A stretch of DNA of 64,000 bases, taken from assembly GCF_947496485.1 (NCBI RefSeq), contig NZ_CANMCZ010000002.1, positions 310,001 through 374,000 of the forward strand, read 5' to 3'. Shown piece after piece: positions 44,481 to 54,598 of the stretch; within the stretch, counting starts at the first letter, position 1; each line of letters starts with the position of its first letter. Made by a program: the position numbers and the translations under genes. The stretch comes from an uncultured Winogradskyella sp. (lineage in GTDB: Bacteria; Bacteroidota; Bacteroidia; Flavobacteriales; Flavobacteriaceae). Under the pieces are notes generated by a model. It did no database searches and was not told the DNA's origin. It saw only the letters and a list, made by a program, of their open reading frames with translations.

Positions 44481-47400
44481 ATGAAGTCCCCAAAACTACC
44501 TACAAATTTCCTTTGTTACCTATACCCATTTTTATCTTTTTTCATATTAATATCGTTTAATTCAGAGGCACAAGTAGATCAGTTACCAGCTTTCCCTAGT
44601 GCTTATGGTGCTGGTGCTTATGCTACTGGCGGAAGAGGTCAAGAGGTTTACCATGTTACAAATTTAAATGATAGTGGACCCGGTTCTTTCAGAGATGCTG
44701 TCAGTCAATCTAATAGAATGATCGTTTTTGATGTAAGTGGTATTATTAACATACAAAGTAATCTATATATAAATCAAAGTAATTTAACAATAGCAGGACA
44801 AACAGCACCAGAAGGTGGTATAACGATTACGGGATCAGGAAATGTACAATTTCAAATCAAAATTGCAGAAAATATCATTATGAGATATATTCGGGTTAGA
44901 ATGCAGTTTTATGGAAATACAGCTTTTACAGTATATCCAAGTTCAGCGATTCAAGAAAGATATTCTCGTAATCATATTTTTGACCATATGTCTATTAGTT
45001 ACGCAGGTCTACAAGGGTTTACTGTAAGAGGCTTAAACACCCATAACATAACCTTTCAAAATGGATTAATAGCTGAATGTAAAACTGGTGCTTTGTTTGG
45101 TGATACCGATCCAGGGCAAACAGGATACACATACAACAATACCTTCAGAAATAACTTTTTCTATAATATATCACACAGAACACCTAATACAGCTAGTCAA
45201 GGCACAGATATATATAACAACGTTGTATATAATTGGCTTTACAGGCTATCTACTGTAGTTAATGGTGCAAGAGTAAATCATTTTGATAATTATTATTTTT
45301 TAGGCAATAGAACATCACTTACTGCTGGTTCACCTCCAAGATGGGAAGTTAATGGAGGTACTAATAACAATCCTTCTGTTCCTTTCTTAATTTGGAGTAA
45401 AAGAAATGTTGTTCAAGATTTATTTACAGATACTACTGCCGATAACCAATATTTGTGGATGGAACATGCATACAGTGGTCAAACAGAAAGATTAGACCCT
45501 AGTTTTTTCACTGAGACACAGTTTCCTATTGTAGGGAGACCTGCTCCTGCAATGACAGCTGTTGAAGCTTCTACTATTGTTCCTCAAGATGCTGGTGCCT
45601 ATAAATTCTTAAATGCCGATGGTAGCTTTAGTATTTATAGAGATCCACAAGATACAAGATATGTAACTAACACTGTTAATGATACGCCTGAACCTTATAA
45701 TAATAGTGGTGGAACTAATAACAGGCACACAGCTATAGATGAACAACCTTACGCTAATTTTTTGGCGTCTATCACTGGTGAGCCAATTAATATCAGACCA
45801 GCAAACTTTTATAATGCATCTAAGAACGAACACATACCAGAAATTTGGTTTGATGAAAATGTACCTCCTGGACAAGATCACAACGATATTTCACCAAGTG
45901 GTTATACTTGGTTAGAAGAATATTTAAATGGAGTTGATGAAGCAGCTGCACCAATAGTTATAGATAGTTTGGCTGTAACTCCAGATATTGTTTCAGAATT
46001 ACGAGTTTCAGATTCAATCTCTTTAACAGCTACAATGTATGCATATCCAGAAGATACTGATGGTGTCCAAGTAAACAATATTGGTCAGTGGATCTCAAGT
46101 GATGAATCCATTGCTACTGTAGATGAAAATGGTGTCGTTACTGCTATATCAACAAATACTGAAAGCCCTTTTCAGGCAACAGTTACTATAACTTTTACAA
46201 TTACTGACTCTAATGGTGATACTTTTGAAGCCACCTCCCAAATAACGGTTTTTCCTGAAGCGCTTCAGGCAAGCGCAGGTGATAACCAACAGATTTGTGA
46301 AGGTGAAAGCACCACACTTACAGCAAGTGGTGGAACAAATTATGTTTGGAGCACTGGCGAAACAACTGCAAGTATAGAAGTAACTCCAGATATTACAACG
46401 ACATATACGGTTACCGTAACTGATGATTTTGAACAATCTGAAGAATCAAGTGTTATAGTAGAGGTAAATCCTTTACCTGAAGCAAATGCAGGTGAAGATC
46501 AAACTATTTGCGAAGGTGAATCTATTACTTTAGTTGCTTCGGGTGGAGACTCTTATCTGTGGAATACAGGTGAGACAACAGAATCGATAGTTGTAAGTCC
46601 GGACGTAGAAACTGCATATTCTGTTGAAGTTATTTCTAATAGCTGCTCAAATACAGATGACGTTACAATTTTTGTAAACAATGCACCAGAAATTACTATA
46701 ACTGAAGATATTGTAATAGTAGAAGGTGACTCAACTATACTTACTGCTACTGGAGGTGATAATTACGAATGGAGTACTGGTGAAACTACTGAATCTATAA
46801 CAGTAAGCCCTATGGTAACAACAACATATTCAGTGAGTTCTCTCGGTCTTAATGGTTGTTCGGGTTATGCAGAAGTTGTGGTAACTGTAATACCAGAAAT
46901 AATTGCTGATGCTGGTGAAGATGTTACAATCTGTAGTGGTGATACCGTTACCTTAATAGCATCTGGTGGTGTAACTTATATATGGGATACTGGTGACACA
47001 GGTTCTGAACTTATAGTTAACCCAACAGTAACAACTACTTATACAGTGACTGCAGAAGATGATTATGGCTATACGGATACAGATACTGTTACAATTATAG
47101 TAAATGAAATACCAGATATTACAGTTGATGAAGAGGTTTTTGTTATGATAGGTAACTCAACAACACTTACTATTAGTGGTGGAGATTCTTATTCTTGGAG
47201 CACAGGAGAAACCACTGATTCAATAACTGTAAGTCCAGATATAACAACTACATATACAGTAACCGCCTTTTTTCAAAATGGCTGTCAAAGTACTTTTGAC
47301 GTTTTAGTAACTGTAGTAGAAGTATTAAATGCCAATGCTGGTGATGATGTTTCAATCTGTTTAGGTGAAAGTATATCTTTAAATGCTTCAGGTGGAATAA

Positions 47401-50171
47401 CATATGATTGGAATACAGGAGCCGTTGGTGCATCACCAATTGTTAGTCCTACAGAAACTACAACTTATACAGTTACTGTAACAGACGGCTACGGAAATTC
47501 CGATTCTGATGATGTAACTGTAACTGTAAATCCTGTGCCAACTGCTACTGCAAGTGAAGATCAAGTAATTTGTAATGGAGAAACGGCAACTTTAACTGCA
47601 GAAGGTGGCGATTCTTACTTATGGAGTACAGGGGAGACTACTTCAACTATAACAGTAAATCCAAATACCGATGCAATATATACTGTCGAAGTATTTTCTA
47701 ATAACTGTTCTGATACTGACGAAGTGATTGTAACGGTATTGCCATCACCAGAAATAAGTATCAGCGATGACATTGTTCTAATAACAGGTAATTCTGTTAC
47801 CTTGGATGTCTCTGGTGGAGATTCATATGTTTGGGATACTGGAGAAACTATAAATACAATAGAAGTAAGTCCAACAGAAACAACTACTTATTCTGTTACT
47901 GCCTTTTTAAATAATGGATGTCAAAGCACAGCTCAAGTTACAGTCACTGTAATTCCACAAGTAATTGCTGATGCTGGTAATGATATTTCTATATGTAGCG
48001 GAGATAGTGTAACATTAAATGCCTCTGGTGGTGGAACCTATGCTTGGAATACAGGTGATACTGGTGCATCACCAACTTTTAGTCCAAATGTTACGACTAC
48101 TTACACTGTTACAGTATCCGATGAATACGGAAATTCTGATTCTGATAGTGTCATAGTAACTGTAAATGATATACCCGATTTAACAGTAAGTGATAATATT
48201 ATAATATATGAAGGCGATACTACAACATTAATTGCTAATGGAGCAGACTCCTATTTGTGGAATACTGGTGAAACTACAAGTTCTATTATAGTATCACCAA
48301 CAGAGACTACTACTTTTAGTGTTTCAGGTAGTTCAGTAAATGGCTGTCAAAGCGAAGCAGAAGTAACTGTAACTGTAATACCACAAGTAATTGCTGATGC
48401 TGGTAATGATGTTACAATATGTAGTGGAGAAAGTGTAACACTAAATGCTTCTGGTGGTGGAACTTATGCTTGGAACACAGGTGACACTAGTGCCACTCCA
48501 ACATTTACACCAACAGCTACAACAACCTATACAGTTATAGTAACCGACAGTTACGGAAATTCAGATTCAGATAGTGTTACAATTACAGTCAATGAATTAC
48601 CAAATGTAACCGTAAGTGATAATATTGTAATAAATGAAGGTGAGAGTACAACTTTGATTGCAAATGGAGCAGAATCTTATTTGTGGAATACTGGTGAAAC
48701 TACAAGTTCTATCATAGTTAATCCAAATTTGAGTACAACTTATACTGTTACTGGTTTTATAACGAATGGCTGTCAAAGTGATGCAGAGGTTATTGTGACT
48801 GTAATACCAGATTTTGAAGCAGATGCTGGTGATGATGTTGCAATATGCAGTGGTGAGAGTATAACTTTAGAAGCTTCTGGTGGTGTTACTTACACTTGGA
48901 ATACAGGTGACACTGGTGCTACACCAACATTTACACCAACAGCTACAACAACTTACACAGTTACAGTAACTGACGGTTATGGTAATTCTGATTCAGATAG
49001 TGTTACAATTACAGTCAATGAATTACCAAATGTAACAGTAAGTGATAATGTTACAATTCTTGAGGGTGAAAGTATTACTCTAGTTGCAGCTGGTGCTGAG
49101 AACTACCAATGGAATACTGGCCAAACTACAAGTGCTATTACTGTAAGTCCTACACAAACAACGACTTACATAGTTATGGGAATAAGAGAATCCTGTACAG
49201 GTGATGCTCAGGTCACTGTTTTTGTTCAAGATGTATTTGAAGCCTCGGCTGGAGAGGATGAGAGTGTTTGTGATAATGAAATATATGAAGTTGTATTAAC
49301 TGCAAATCAAGGGGATAGCTATTTATGGAGTACCGGTGAAACAAGCCAGAGTATAGTAGTGAGTCCATCATCTACCTCTACTTATTCGGTTACGGTAACT
49401 TTAGGAGATCAACAAGATACTGATGATGTTACAGTTTATGTAGATCCTAGTCCAGAAGTAGTCATAGCTAATGGTGATAGTGTTGAAATATTAAATGGGG
49501 ATTTTATTACGCTCTCAGCATCCGGTGCGGACACATACGAATGGAATAATGGTGCTACACAACCTAATATAGCAGTTAGCCCCTCGGTAACTACCACATA
49601 TGAAGTGAAAGGCTACATTGGTAATTGTTATGACGAAAAACAAGTAACCGTAAATGTATTAGAACCTGTAGTTGCGAATGCTGGAGATGATGTAACTATA
49701 TGTATGGATGAAACAGCCGTGCTAACGGCAACTGGTGGCGATGATTATGTATGGAATACAGGTGAAACGACGCAAACTATAGAGGTTTCTCCAAGTATAA
49801 CTACTAATTATACAGTTACTGTTTTTAATGCGCTAGATTTCGACGAAGCTAGTGTAACAGTAGATGTTGATGCGAGTTGTGTAGAGGAAGGAATACCTAT
49901 TGATAGTGATTCAGATTTTTCTTTTGACATATTTCCAAATCCAGCTAATGATGTTTTAAATGTAAAATTATCGGGTGGTGCTTTAATAATCTCAGCGGTA
50001 CATATTTATGACTTTACAGGAAAGTTAATTAAAACTACTAAAATTGAAAATATAGACGAAAGCCCAAGTGCAACCAGACAAATAGATATTAGTTCACTTC
50101 AAAACGGAGTGTATTTCGTGAAATTAATAGATATAAAGCGAGAAGTAACTAAAAAGTTAATTGTCAATTAA
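44481..50171 (+). CDS. Secreted pectate-lyase-like protein with Ig-like repeats and T9SS sorting domain
   Basis: 1,896 residues from the ATG at 44481; a TTG at 44439 would add 14 residues ahead of the signal peptide. Signal peptide to about residue 31 (SEAQVDQ). Residues about 35-490 form a pectate-lyase-like right-handed beta helix: YHVTNLNDSGPGSFRDAV, VFDVSGIINI, NIIMRYIRVRMQ, RNHIFDHMSISYAG. A bacterial Ig-like (Big2) domain follows (QWISSDESIATVDENGVVTA), then 17 tandem repeats of about 71 residues, and finally a type IX secretion sorting domain (FDIFPNPANDVLNVKL ... GVYFVKLID ... KKLIVN). It should be surface-anchored or released by the PorSS/T9SS. Placed in the capsule locus next to ugd, it may act on a galacturonate-containing polymer. 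Confidence 0.9.
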   Translation: MKSPKLPTNFLCYLYPFLSFFILISFNSEAQVDQLPAFPSAYGAGAYATGGRGQEVYHVTNLNDSGPGSFRDAVSQSNRMIVFDVSGIINIQSNLYINQSNLTIAGQTAPEGGITITGSGNVQFQIKIAENIIMRYIRVRMQFYGNTAFTVYPSSAIQERYSRNHIFDHMSISYAGLQGFTVRGLNTHNITFQNGLIAECKTGALFGDTDPGQTGYTYNNTFRNNFFYNISHRTPNTASQGTDIYNNVVYNWLYRLSTVVNGARVNHFDNYYFLGNRTSLTAGSPPRWEVNGGTNNNPSVPFLIWSKRNVVQDLFTDTTADNQYLWMEHAYSGQTERLDPSFFTETQFPIVGRPAPAMTAVEASTIVPQDAGAYKFLNADGSFSIYRDPQDTRYVTNTVNDTPEPYNNSGGTNNRHTAIDEQPYANFLASITGEPINIRPANFYNASKNEHIPEIWFDENVPPGQDHNDISPSGYTWLEEYLNGVDEAAAPIVIDSLAVTPDIVSELRVSDSISLTATMYAYPEDTDGVQVNNIGQWISSDESIATVDENGVVTAISTNTESPFQATVTITFTITDSNGDTFEATSQITVFPEALQASAGDNQQICEGESTTLTASGGTNYVWSTGETTASIEVTPDITTTYTVTVTDDFEQSEESSVIVEVNPLPEANAGEDQTICEGESITLVASGGDSYLWNTGETTESIVVSPDVETAYSVEVISNSCSNTDDVTIFVNNAPEITITEDIVIVEGDSTILTATGGDNYEWSTGETTESITVSPMVTTTYSVSSLGLNGCSGYAEVVVTVIPEIIADAGEDVTICSGDTVTLIASGGVTYIWDTGDTGSELIVNPTVTTTYTVTAEDDYGYTDTDTVTIIVNEIPDITVDEEVFVMIGNSTTLTISGGDSYSWSTGETTDSITVSPDITTTYTVTAFFQNGCQSTFDVLVTVVEVLNANAGDDVSICLGESISLNASGGITYDWNTGAVGASPIVSPTETTTYTVTVTDGYGNSDSDDVTVTVNPVPTATASEDQVICNGETATLTAEGGDSYLWSTGETTSTITVNPNTDAIYTVEVFSNNCSDTDEVIVTVLPSPEISISDDIVLITGNSVTLDVSGGDSYVWDTGETINTIEVSPTETTTYSVTAFLNNGCQSTAQVTVTVIPQVIADAGNDISICSGDSVTLNASGGGTYAWNTGDTGASPTFSPNVTTTYTVTVSDEYGNSDSDSVIVTVNDIPDLTVSDNIIIYEGDTTTLIANGADSYLWNTGETTSSIIVSPTETTTFSVSGSSVNGCQSEAEVTVTVIPQVIADAGNDVTICSGESVTLNASGGGTYAWNTGDTSATPTFTPTATTTYTVIVTDSYGNSDSDSVTITVNELPNVTVSDNIVINEGESTTLIANGAESYLWNTGETTSSIIVNPNLSTTYTVTGFITNGCQSDAEVIVTVIPDFEADAGDDVAICSGESITLEASGGVTYTWNTGDTGATPTFTPTATTTYTVTVTDGYGNSDSDSVTITVNELPNVTVSDNVTILEGESITLVAAGAENYQWNTGQTTSAITVSPTQTTTYIVMGIRESCTGDAQVTVFVQDVFEASAGEDESVCDNEIYEVVLTANQGDSYLWSTGETSQSIVVSPSSTSTYSVTVTLGDQQDTDDVTVYVDPSPEVVIANGDSVEILNGDFITLSASGADTYEWNNGATQPNIAVSPSVTTTYEVKGYIGNCYDEKQVTVNVLEPVVANAGDDVTICMDETAVLTATGGDDYVWNTGETTQTIEVSPSITTNYTVTVFNALDFDEASVTVDVDASCVEEGIPIDSDSDFSFDIFPNPANDVLNVKLSGGALIISAVHIYDFTGKLIKTTKIENIDESPSATRQIDISSLQNGVYFVKLIDIKREVTKKLIVN
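46269..49891 (+). repeat. 17 tandem Ig-like coding repeats (about 213 bp each)
   Basis: Within the lyase gene, 17 units of about 71 codons follow each other without linkers. Each contains a core such as SYLWNTGETT followed by TTTYTVTV. Units alternate between a type starting ADAGNDVTICSGESVTL and a type starting VTVSDNIVINEGESTTL, so the middle part has a double period of about 142 codons. Neighbouring double units (for example units 11-12 and 13-14) are nearly identical at DNA level over stretches, indicating recent duplication or conversion. Confidence 0.9.
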
Positions 50172-50186
50172 GTCTTGCTCAGCAAA

Positions 50187-50228
50187 CAAAAATGGCACTA
50201 TAAATTTTAATTTATAGTGCCATTTTTT
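50187..50228. terminator. Bidirectional intrinsic terminator
   Basis: A perfect 15-base stem, ATGGCACTATAAATT (50192-50206) with AATTTATAGTGCCAT (50209-50223), and a two-base gap, flanked by an A-run on the left and a T-run on the right. It serves both the lyase gene (plus) and the convergent ugd gene (minus). Confidence 0.9.
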
Positions 50229-50257
50229 ATTAAAAAAATTAAAATTTTTGATGAAAA

Positions 50258-51637
50258 TTATTGACCTATTGAAGAATATTCAAATCCAATTTTAGTCATT
50301 TCGGCTTTGTCAAGAATATTTCTACCATCAAAAATAAAAGCTGGTTTTTTCATTTGATTATATATCTTTTTCCAATCATAAGTTTTAAATTCATCCCATT
50401 CTGTCATAATTGCAATAGCATGAGCGTCTTTTGAAATTTCGTAAGGATCACTATAAGATTTTACCAATTCATTGTTTTCTTCTTCAGACCTTGTGTTTAA
50501 ATAATTAAGATCAGCCTGTACTTTTTTGCTGTTCACTTTTGGATCATAAACAGCAATGTTCGCTTGTTCATTCAATAAGTGATCTGCAACATAAATTGCC
50601 GCTGATTCTCTTGTATCATTGGTGTCTTTTTTGAATGCCCAACCAAGCATGGCAATTTTCTTTCCAGAAACAGTATTGTATAATGTACTTATTAATTTAT
50701 CAGAAAATCTACGTTTTTGATGATCGTTTAAAATTATAACTTGCTCCCAATAATCCGCTACAGCATTAAGGTTATAGCTTCTAGCAATATATACGAGATT
50801 TAATATATCTTTTTGAAAACAAGATCCACCAAAACCAATTGAAGCATTTAAGAACTTAGGCCCAATTCTAGAATCCATTCCTATCGCTTTAGCAACTTCA
50901 TTTACATTTGCTTCAGTATGCTCACACAATTCTGAGATAGCATTTATAGAAGAAATTCGCTGCGCTAAGAAAGCGTTAGCTGTAAGCTTTGATAATTCTG
51001 AAGACCATACATTAGTTCTCAAAATCTGTTCTTGTGGCACCCAGCTTCCGTAAATATTAGCAAGGCTTTCTATTGCTTCTTCAGATTCGCCACCAATTAA
51101 AACACGATCTGGGTTTAATAAATCTTGAATTGCTGTACCTTCAGCTAAAAATTCTGGGTTAGATAAAATCTGGAAATTTACCTCACTTCCGGTATTGTGT
51201 AAAATACTCTTTATAGCTTGTGCTGTTCTAACTGGTAAAGTAGATTTTTCAACTACTATCTTATCTGTTGTTGCTACGTCTGCAATATTTCTAGCACATA
51301 GCTCAACGTATTTTAAATCGGCCGCCATACCTTTTCCTTTTCCATAGGTTTTGGTAGGAGTATTTACAGATATGAAAATCATTTCAGATTCCTCAATAGC
51401 CTTGTCAATTTCAGTAGAAAAGAATAAGTTTTTTCCTCTGGTTTCTTCGACTATTTCTGCCAGACCTGGTTCGTAGATTGGTAATTTAGAAACATCTTTG
51501 TCATTCCAAGCCGCGATGCGCTCTTTATTTATATCAACAATAGTGACTTTTATATTTGGATTCTTTTTTGCAATAACTGCCATTGTTGGGCCTCCAACAT
51601 AACCAGCACCAATGCAACAAATTTTTGTAATTTTCAT
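50258..51637 (-). CDS. ugd: UDP-glucose 6-dehydrogenase
   Basis: 459 residues. It oxidises UDP-glucose to UDP-glucuronate with two NAD. The N-terminal Rossmann motif is [15 protein letters not shown], and the catalytic cysteine is Cys273 in [10 protein letters not shown], with [10 protein letters not shown] and the middle-domain lysine region [12 protein letters not shown] also present. [19 protein letters not shown] opens the UDP-binding domain. The length and [12 protein letters not shown] insert match the longer, eukaryote-like UGDH form found in Bacteroidota. The adjacent epimerase converts the product to UDP-galacturonate. A conserved control element lies 42 bases upstream. Confidence 0.95.
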   Translation of the reverse strand: MKITKICCIGAGYVGGPTMAVIAKKNPNIKVTIVDINKERIAAWNDKDVSKLPIYEPGLAEIVEETRGKNLFFSTEIDKAIEESEMIFISVNTPTKTYGKGKGMAADLKYVELCARNIADVATTDKIVVEKSTLPVRTAQAIKSILHNTGSEVNFQILSNPEFLAEGTAIQDLLNPDRVLIGGESEEAIESLANIYGSWVPQEQILRTNVWSSELSKLTANAFLAQRISSINAISELCEHTEANVNEVAKAIGMDSRIGPKFLNASIGFGGSCFQKDILNLVYIARSYNLNAVADYWEQVIILNDHQKRRFSDKLISTLYNTVSGKKIAMLGWAFKKDTNDTRESAAIYVADHLLNEQANIAVYDPKVNSKKVQADLNYLNTRSEEENNELVKSYSDPYEISKDAHAIAIMTEWDEFKTYDWKKIYNQMKKPAFIFDGRNILDKAEMTKIGFEYSSIGQ

Positions 51638-51679
51638 TTTTTAAGTTTATTTAGATTTGAGTAAAATTTATTAAATGCG

Positions 51680-51771
51680 AACAAATTTGAAATAAATAAT
51701 TTTATTAAGACAATAATATATATAAACGACCACTTTTTACGATAAGTTTCATTTTCAGCTAAAGAAAACTA
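51680..51771 (-). promoter_or_regulatory. Conserved polysaccharide control element, copy 2
   Basis: Plus-strand reading: AACAAATTTG (51680-51689), exactly 44 bases, then TTTTTACGA (51734-51742), matching the element at 41865-41955 in motif and spacing. ATATAAACGAC against ATATCAACTAC also matches within the spacer. On the minus strand CAAATTTG, preceded at 21 bases by TTG, could be a -7/-33 pair that places the ugd start codon 42 bases downstream. Confidence 0.5.
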
Positions 51772-51791
51772 ACCCTATCTTATATATTTTA

Positions 51792-52811
51792 TTATTTGTA
51801 ATACGCTTTAAACCAATCTATAAATGACTTAACACCTTCTTTAATAGAGGTATTAGGACTATAGCTATAATCTTTAATTAGCTCATCAACATCTGCCCAA
51901 GTACGTTCTACGTCACCAGGTTGCATTGGCAACATATCTTTTTTTGCCACTTTATCTAAATTGAATTCTATCTCTTTTATAAAGTCTAAAAGCTTTACGG
52001 AGTCATTGTTACCAATATTGTATACTTTATAATAGTCATTAGCTTCAACTCTTTTTTCTGTTGGCTTTTCAATAATTCTAACCACTCCTTCGACTATATC
52101 ATCAATATAGGTAAAATCACGTTCCATCTTACCATGGTTAAACACCTTAATTGCTCTATCATTAACAATGGCATCTGTAAATAAAAACATAGCCATATCT
52201 GGTCTTCCCCAAGGTCCGTAAACTGTGAAGAACCTTAAACCTGTTGTTGGCACTTTAAACAAATGGCTGTAAGTATGAGCCATAAGCTCGTTACTCTTTT
52301 TAGTGGCTGCATATAAGCTAATAGGATGATCTACATTATCATCTGTTGAGAAAGGAATCTTCTTATTCATTCCATAAACGCTAGAACTACTTGCATATAC
52401 CAAATGCTTTATATCGTTATGTCTACAGCACTCTAAAATATTTAGAAATCCAACTAAATTAGAATCTACATATGTTTCAGGATTTTCTAGACTATATCTC
52501 ACACCAGCTTGAGCTGCTAGGTTACAAACAATATCAAACTTTTCACTTTGGAATAATTTAGGAAGTTCATCTCGATTCTCAAGATTCATTCTTACAAAAG
52601 AGAAATCATTTGTTTTACTCTTGCAAAGCTTATTAAATTCTGAGGCTTCATTTTTGGTTATACCCAATTCATTAAGCCTTGCAAATTTTAAGTTAACATC
52701 ATAATAATCATTGATGTTATCTAATCCAACTACTTTATAGCCCTTTTTAGTTAATACTTTAGAGACATAAAACCCAATAAAACCTGCTGCACCTGTAACT
52801 AATACTTTCAT
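51792..52811 (-). CDS. UDP-glucuronate 4-epimerase (NAD-dependent SDR)
   Basis: 339 residues of the extended SDR family. GAAGFIG (7-13) is the NAD loop, LDNINDYYDVNLKFARL is characteristic of UDP-glucuronate epimerases, YASSSSVYG holds the catalytic serine region and SLYAATKKSNELMAHTY the Tyr-x3-Lys pair. FFTVYGPWGRPDMAMFLFTDAI also fits this subgroup. It interconverts UDP-glucuronate and UDP-galacturonate. The gene lies upstream of ugd on the same strand, 154 bases apart, with the control element between, so the pathway is complete: UDP-Glc to UDP-GlcA to UDP-GalA. Confidence 0.92.
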   Translation of the reverse strand: MKVLVTGAAGFIGFYVSKVLTKKGYKVVGLDNINDYYDVNLKFARLNELGITKNEASEFNKLCKSKTNDFSFVRMNLENRDELPKLFQSEKFDIVCNLAAQAGVRYSLENPETYVDSNLVGFLNILECCRHNDIKHLVYASSSSVYGMNKKIPFSTDDNVDHPISLYAATKKSNELMAHTYSHLFKVPTTGLRFFTVYGPWGRPDMAMFLFTDAIVNDRAIKVFNHGKMERDFTYIDDIVEGVVRIIEKPTEKRVEANDYYKVYNIGNNDSVKLLDFIKEIEFNLDKVAKKDMLPMQPGDVERTWADVDELIKDYSYSPNTSIKEGVKSFIDWFKAYYK

Positions 52812-52899
52812 GCTGTGTTTGTTTATGTTTTAGAAATGGAGTCAAATATTATAATTTTGAATGAAACCATTAAATTATACACCAATCAATTTCAATAAA

Positions 52900-53277
52900 T
52901 TAGATGTTTGTATAATTTATATCGAGGAGCGTCGCTATAGAATCACAATTTTTAATTTTCAACTCAATATCTCGTTCTTTATAACTGTTCTCAATCTTAT
53001 AGACTTTACAAGAATCTAATTCTATATTACTTTCAGAAAAATCTACACTTCCAAATTTGACTAAGTTTTTAACGGTTGTAGAATCTAAATCGTAATTTGT
53101 TATAAAAACCGAAGCCTTATCAGAATAGAATATGGGCTTAGAACTGATGTTTTTTACAGTTCTTGCGTTTGGCCCGTAATCACAAGAGGCATCTTTACCG
53201 TTTAAAAAAAACATAAGAATAATAAGACCAATGGCAAAACCACCAAGGTAATAGCCTAATCGATGAACAAATTTCAT
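52900..53277 (-). CDS. Small membrane-anchored protein (DUF4258-like annotation likely)
   Basis: 125 residues. One N-terminal membrane helix (HRLGYYLGGFAIGLIILMFF) followed by NGKDASCDYGPNARTVKNI and a small exported domain with a second cysteine pair region (ELDSCKVYKIE, IKNCDSIATLLDI). The family is conserved in Flavobacteriaceae next to alanine dehydrogenase; I believe it is annotated as containing DUF4258, but that is from memory. The role is unknown. It lies nine bases after the alanine dehydrogenase stop and is presumably co-transcribed with it. Confidence 0.75.
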   Translation of the reverse strand: MKFVHRLGYYLGGFAIGLIILMFFLNGKDASCDYGPNARTVKNISSKPIFYSDKASVFITNYDLDSTTVKNLVKFGSVDFSESNIELDSCKVYKIENSYKERDIELKIKNCDSIATLLDINYTNI

Positions 53278-53286
53278 GGAATTGTT

Positions 53287-54486
53287 TTAGAAAATTAATA
53301 AGTTGGCATCATTATAATCTAAACCAAACCATTCTGCAACAGATTTATTGGTTAAAATGCCGTGGTAAAAATACAACCCATTTTTTAATCCTCTATCAAA
53401 ACGAAGGGCATTTTCTATACCACCATGTTCACCGATTTCTAATAAGTAAGGAGTAAAAATGTTACTGATAGAAACTGAAGCAGATCTAGAATAACGTGCA
53501 GGAATATTGGGTACGCAATAATGAATGACTCCATGATGCTCAAATGTAGGATTATCGTGTGTAGTGACCTCACTTGTTTCAAAACAACCTCCCATATCAA
53601 TACTTACATCTATAACTACGGCACCAGATTTCATATGACTTAACATACTTTCTGTAACCACAACAGGAGCACGATTGTTACCTCTTACAGCTCCAATGGC
53701 AACATCACATCGCTTTAACGCCTTTAAAAGATTTTTAGGTTGCATTGTAGATGTGTAAATTGTACGACCCAAATTATTCTGAAGACGTCGTAATTTAGTA
53801 ATAGAGCTATCAAATACCTTAATGTTAGCACCTAAACCTATCGCTGAACGTGCAGCAAATTCACCAACAGTACCAGCACCTAAAATAATAACTTCGGTTG
53901 GAGGAACACCATTAATATTACCTAGCATTAAACCATTACCACCATTGACATTAGAAAGTAACTCTGACGCAATTAATATGGAGGCAGTTCCTGCAATTTC
54001 ACTTAAAGAACTTACGGCAGGATACGAACCATCTTCATCTTTGATATACTCAAAAGCTAAAGCTGTAATCCGTTTTTTTGCTAAAGCTTCAAAATAGGAT
54101 TTTTCTTGTGTCTTTATTTGTAATGCAGAAATTAAAAGCGTTTGAGGATTGATAAGATCAATCTCATCTAAAGAAGGTGGTTCTACTTTAAGAATAATAG
54201 GGCAGGAGTACACTTTAGCTGTATCCTTAGTCACTTCAGCACCAGCTTCGCTATAATCCTTGTCCTTAAAATTGGCACCATTACCAGCACCTGACTCTAA
54301 TAGTACACGATGACCATTGGCTGTTAGTGCTGAGACTGCGTCTGGCGTCAAACACACACGTTTTTCCTGGAAATGGGTTTCCTTGGGAATACCTATAAAC
54401 AGTTCTCCTTTTTGCTTAAAAATTTCTAAAGTCTCTTCTTGCGGTAATAGTTGGGCTTTGGTAAATGGTGATAAAGATTTACTCAT
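53287..54486 (-). CDS. ald: Alanine dehydrogenase
   Basis: 399 residues. It catalyses NAD-dependent oxidative deamination of alanine to pyruvate. ELFIGIPKETHFQEKRVCLTP is the N-terminal catalytic-domain signature with the pyruvate-binding Arg and Lys; VIILGAGTVGEFAARSAIGLGANIKVFD is the NAD-binding fold, and VVIDVSIDMGGCFET plus HYCVPNIPARYSRSAS complete the family. A 30-residue N-terminal extension ahead of the core is usual in Bacteroidota. Related transhydrogenase subunits lack this C-terminus. It precedes the small membrane-anchored protein gene and lies near tsaE and porX. Confidence 0.93.
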   Translation of the reverse strand: MSKSLSPFTKAQLLPQEETLEIFKQKGELFIGIPKETHFQEKRVCLTPDAVSALTANGHRVLLESGAGNGANFKDKDYSEAGAEVTKDTAKVYSCPIILKVEPPSLDEIDLINPQTLLISALQIKTQEKSYFEALAKKRITALAFEYIKDEDGSYPAVSSLSEIAGTASILIASELLSNVNGGNGLMLGNINGVPPTEVIILGAGTVGEFAARSAIGLGANIKVFDSSITKLRRLQNNLGRTIYTSTMQPKNLLKALKRCDVAIGAVRGNNRAPVVVTESMLSHMKSGAVVIDVSIDMGGCFETSEVTTHDNPTFEHHGVIHYCVPNIPARYSRSASVSISNIFTPYLLEIGEHGGIENALRFDRGLKNGLYFYHGILTNKSVAEWFGLDYNDANLLIF

Positions 54487-54598
54487 TAAAATTGGCTGAT
54501 TTTTATAGTCACTGCAATATAATGAAACGTTATAAATAGTGCTAAAATTAATCTAGCTTTAAATTACGAATAATATCTTAAATGTGTAGAATTAAATT

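Noticed and set aside
46149..47439. Antisense open frames within the Ig-like repeats
   Set aside because: They are reverse shadows of a repetitive Thr/Val-rich coding region and have no recognisable protein features.
46269..49891. Could the regular repeats be a CRISPR array or DNA-level minisatellite?
   Set aside because: The units stay in one open frame, are about 213 bp long and vary at third positions; they encode Ig-like domains.
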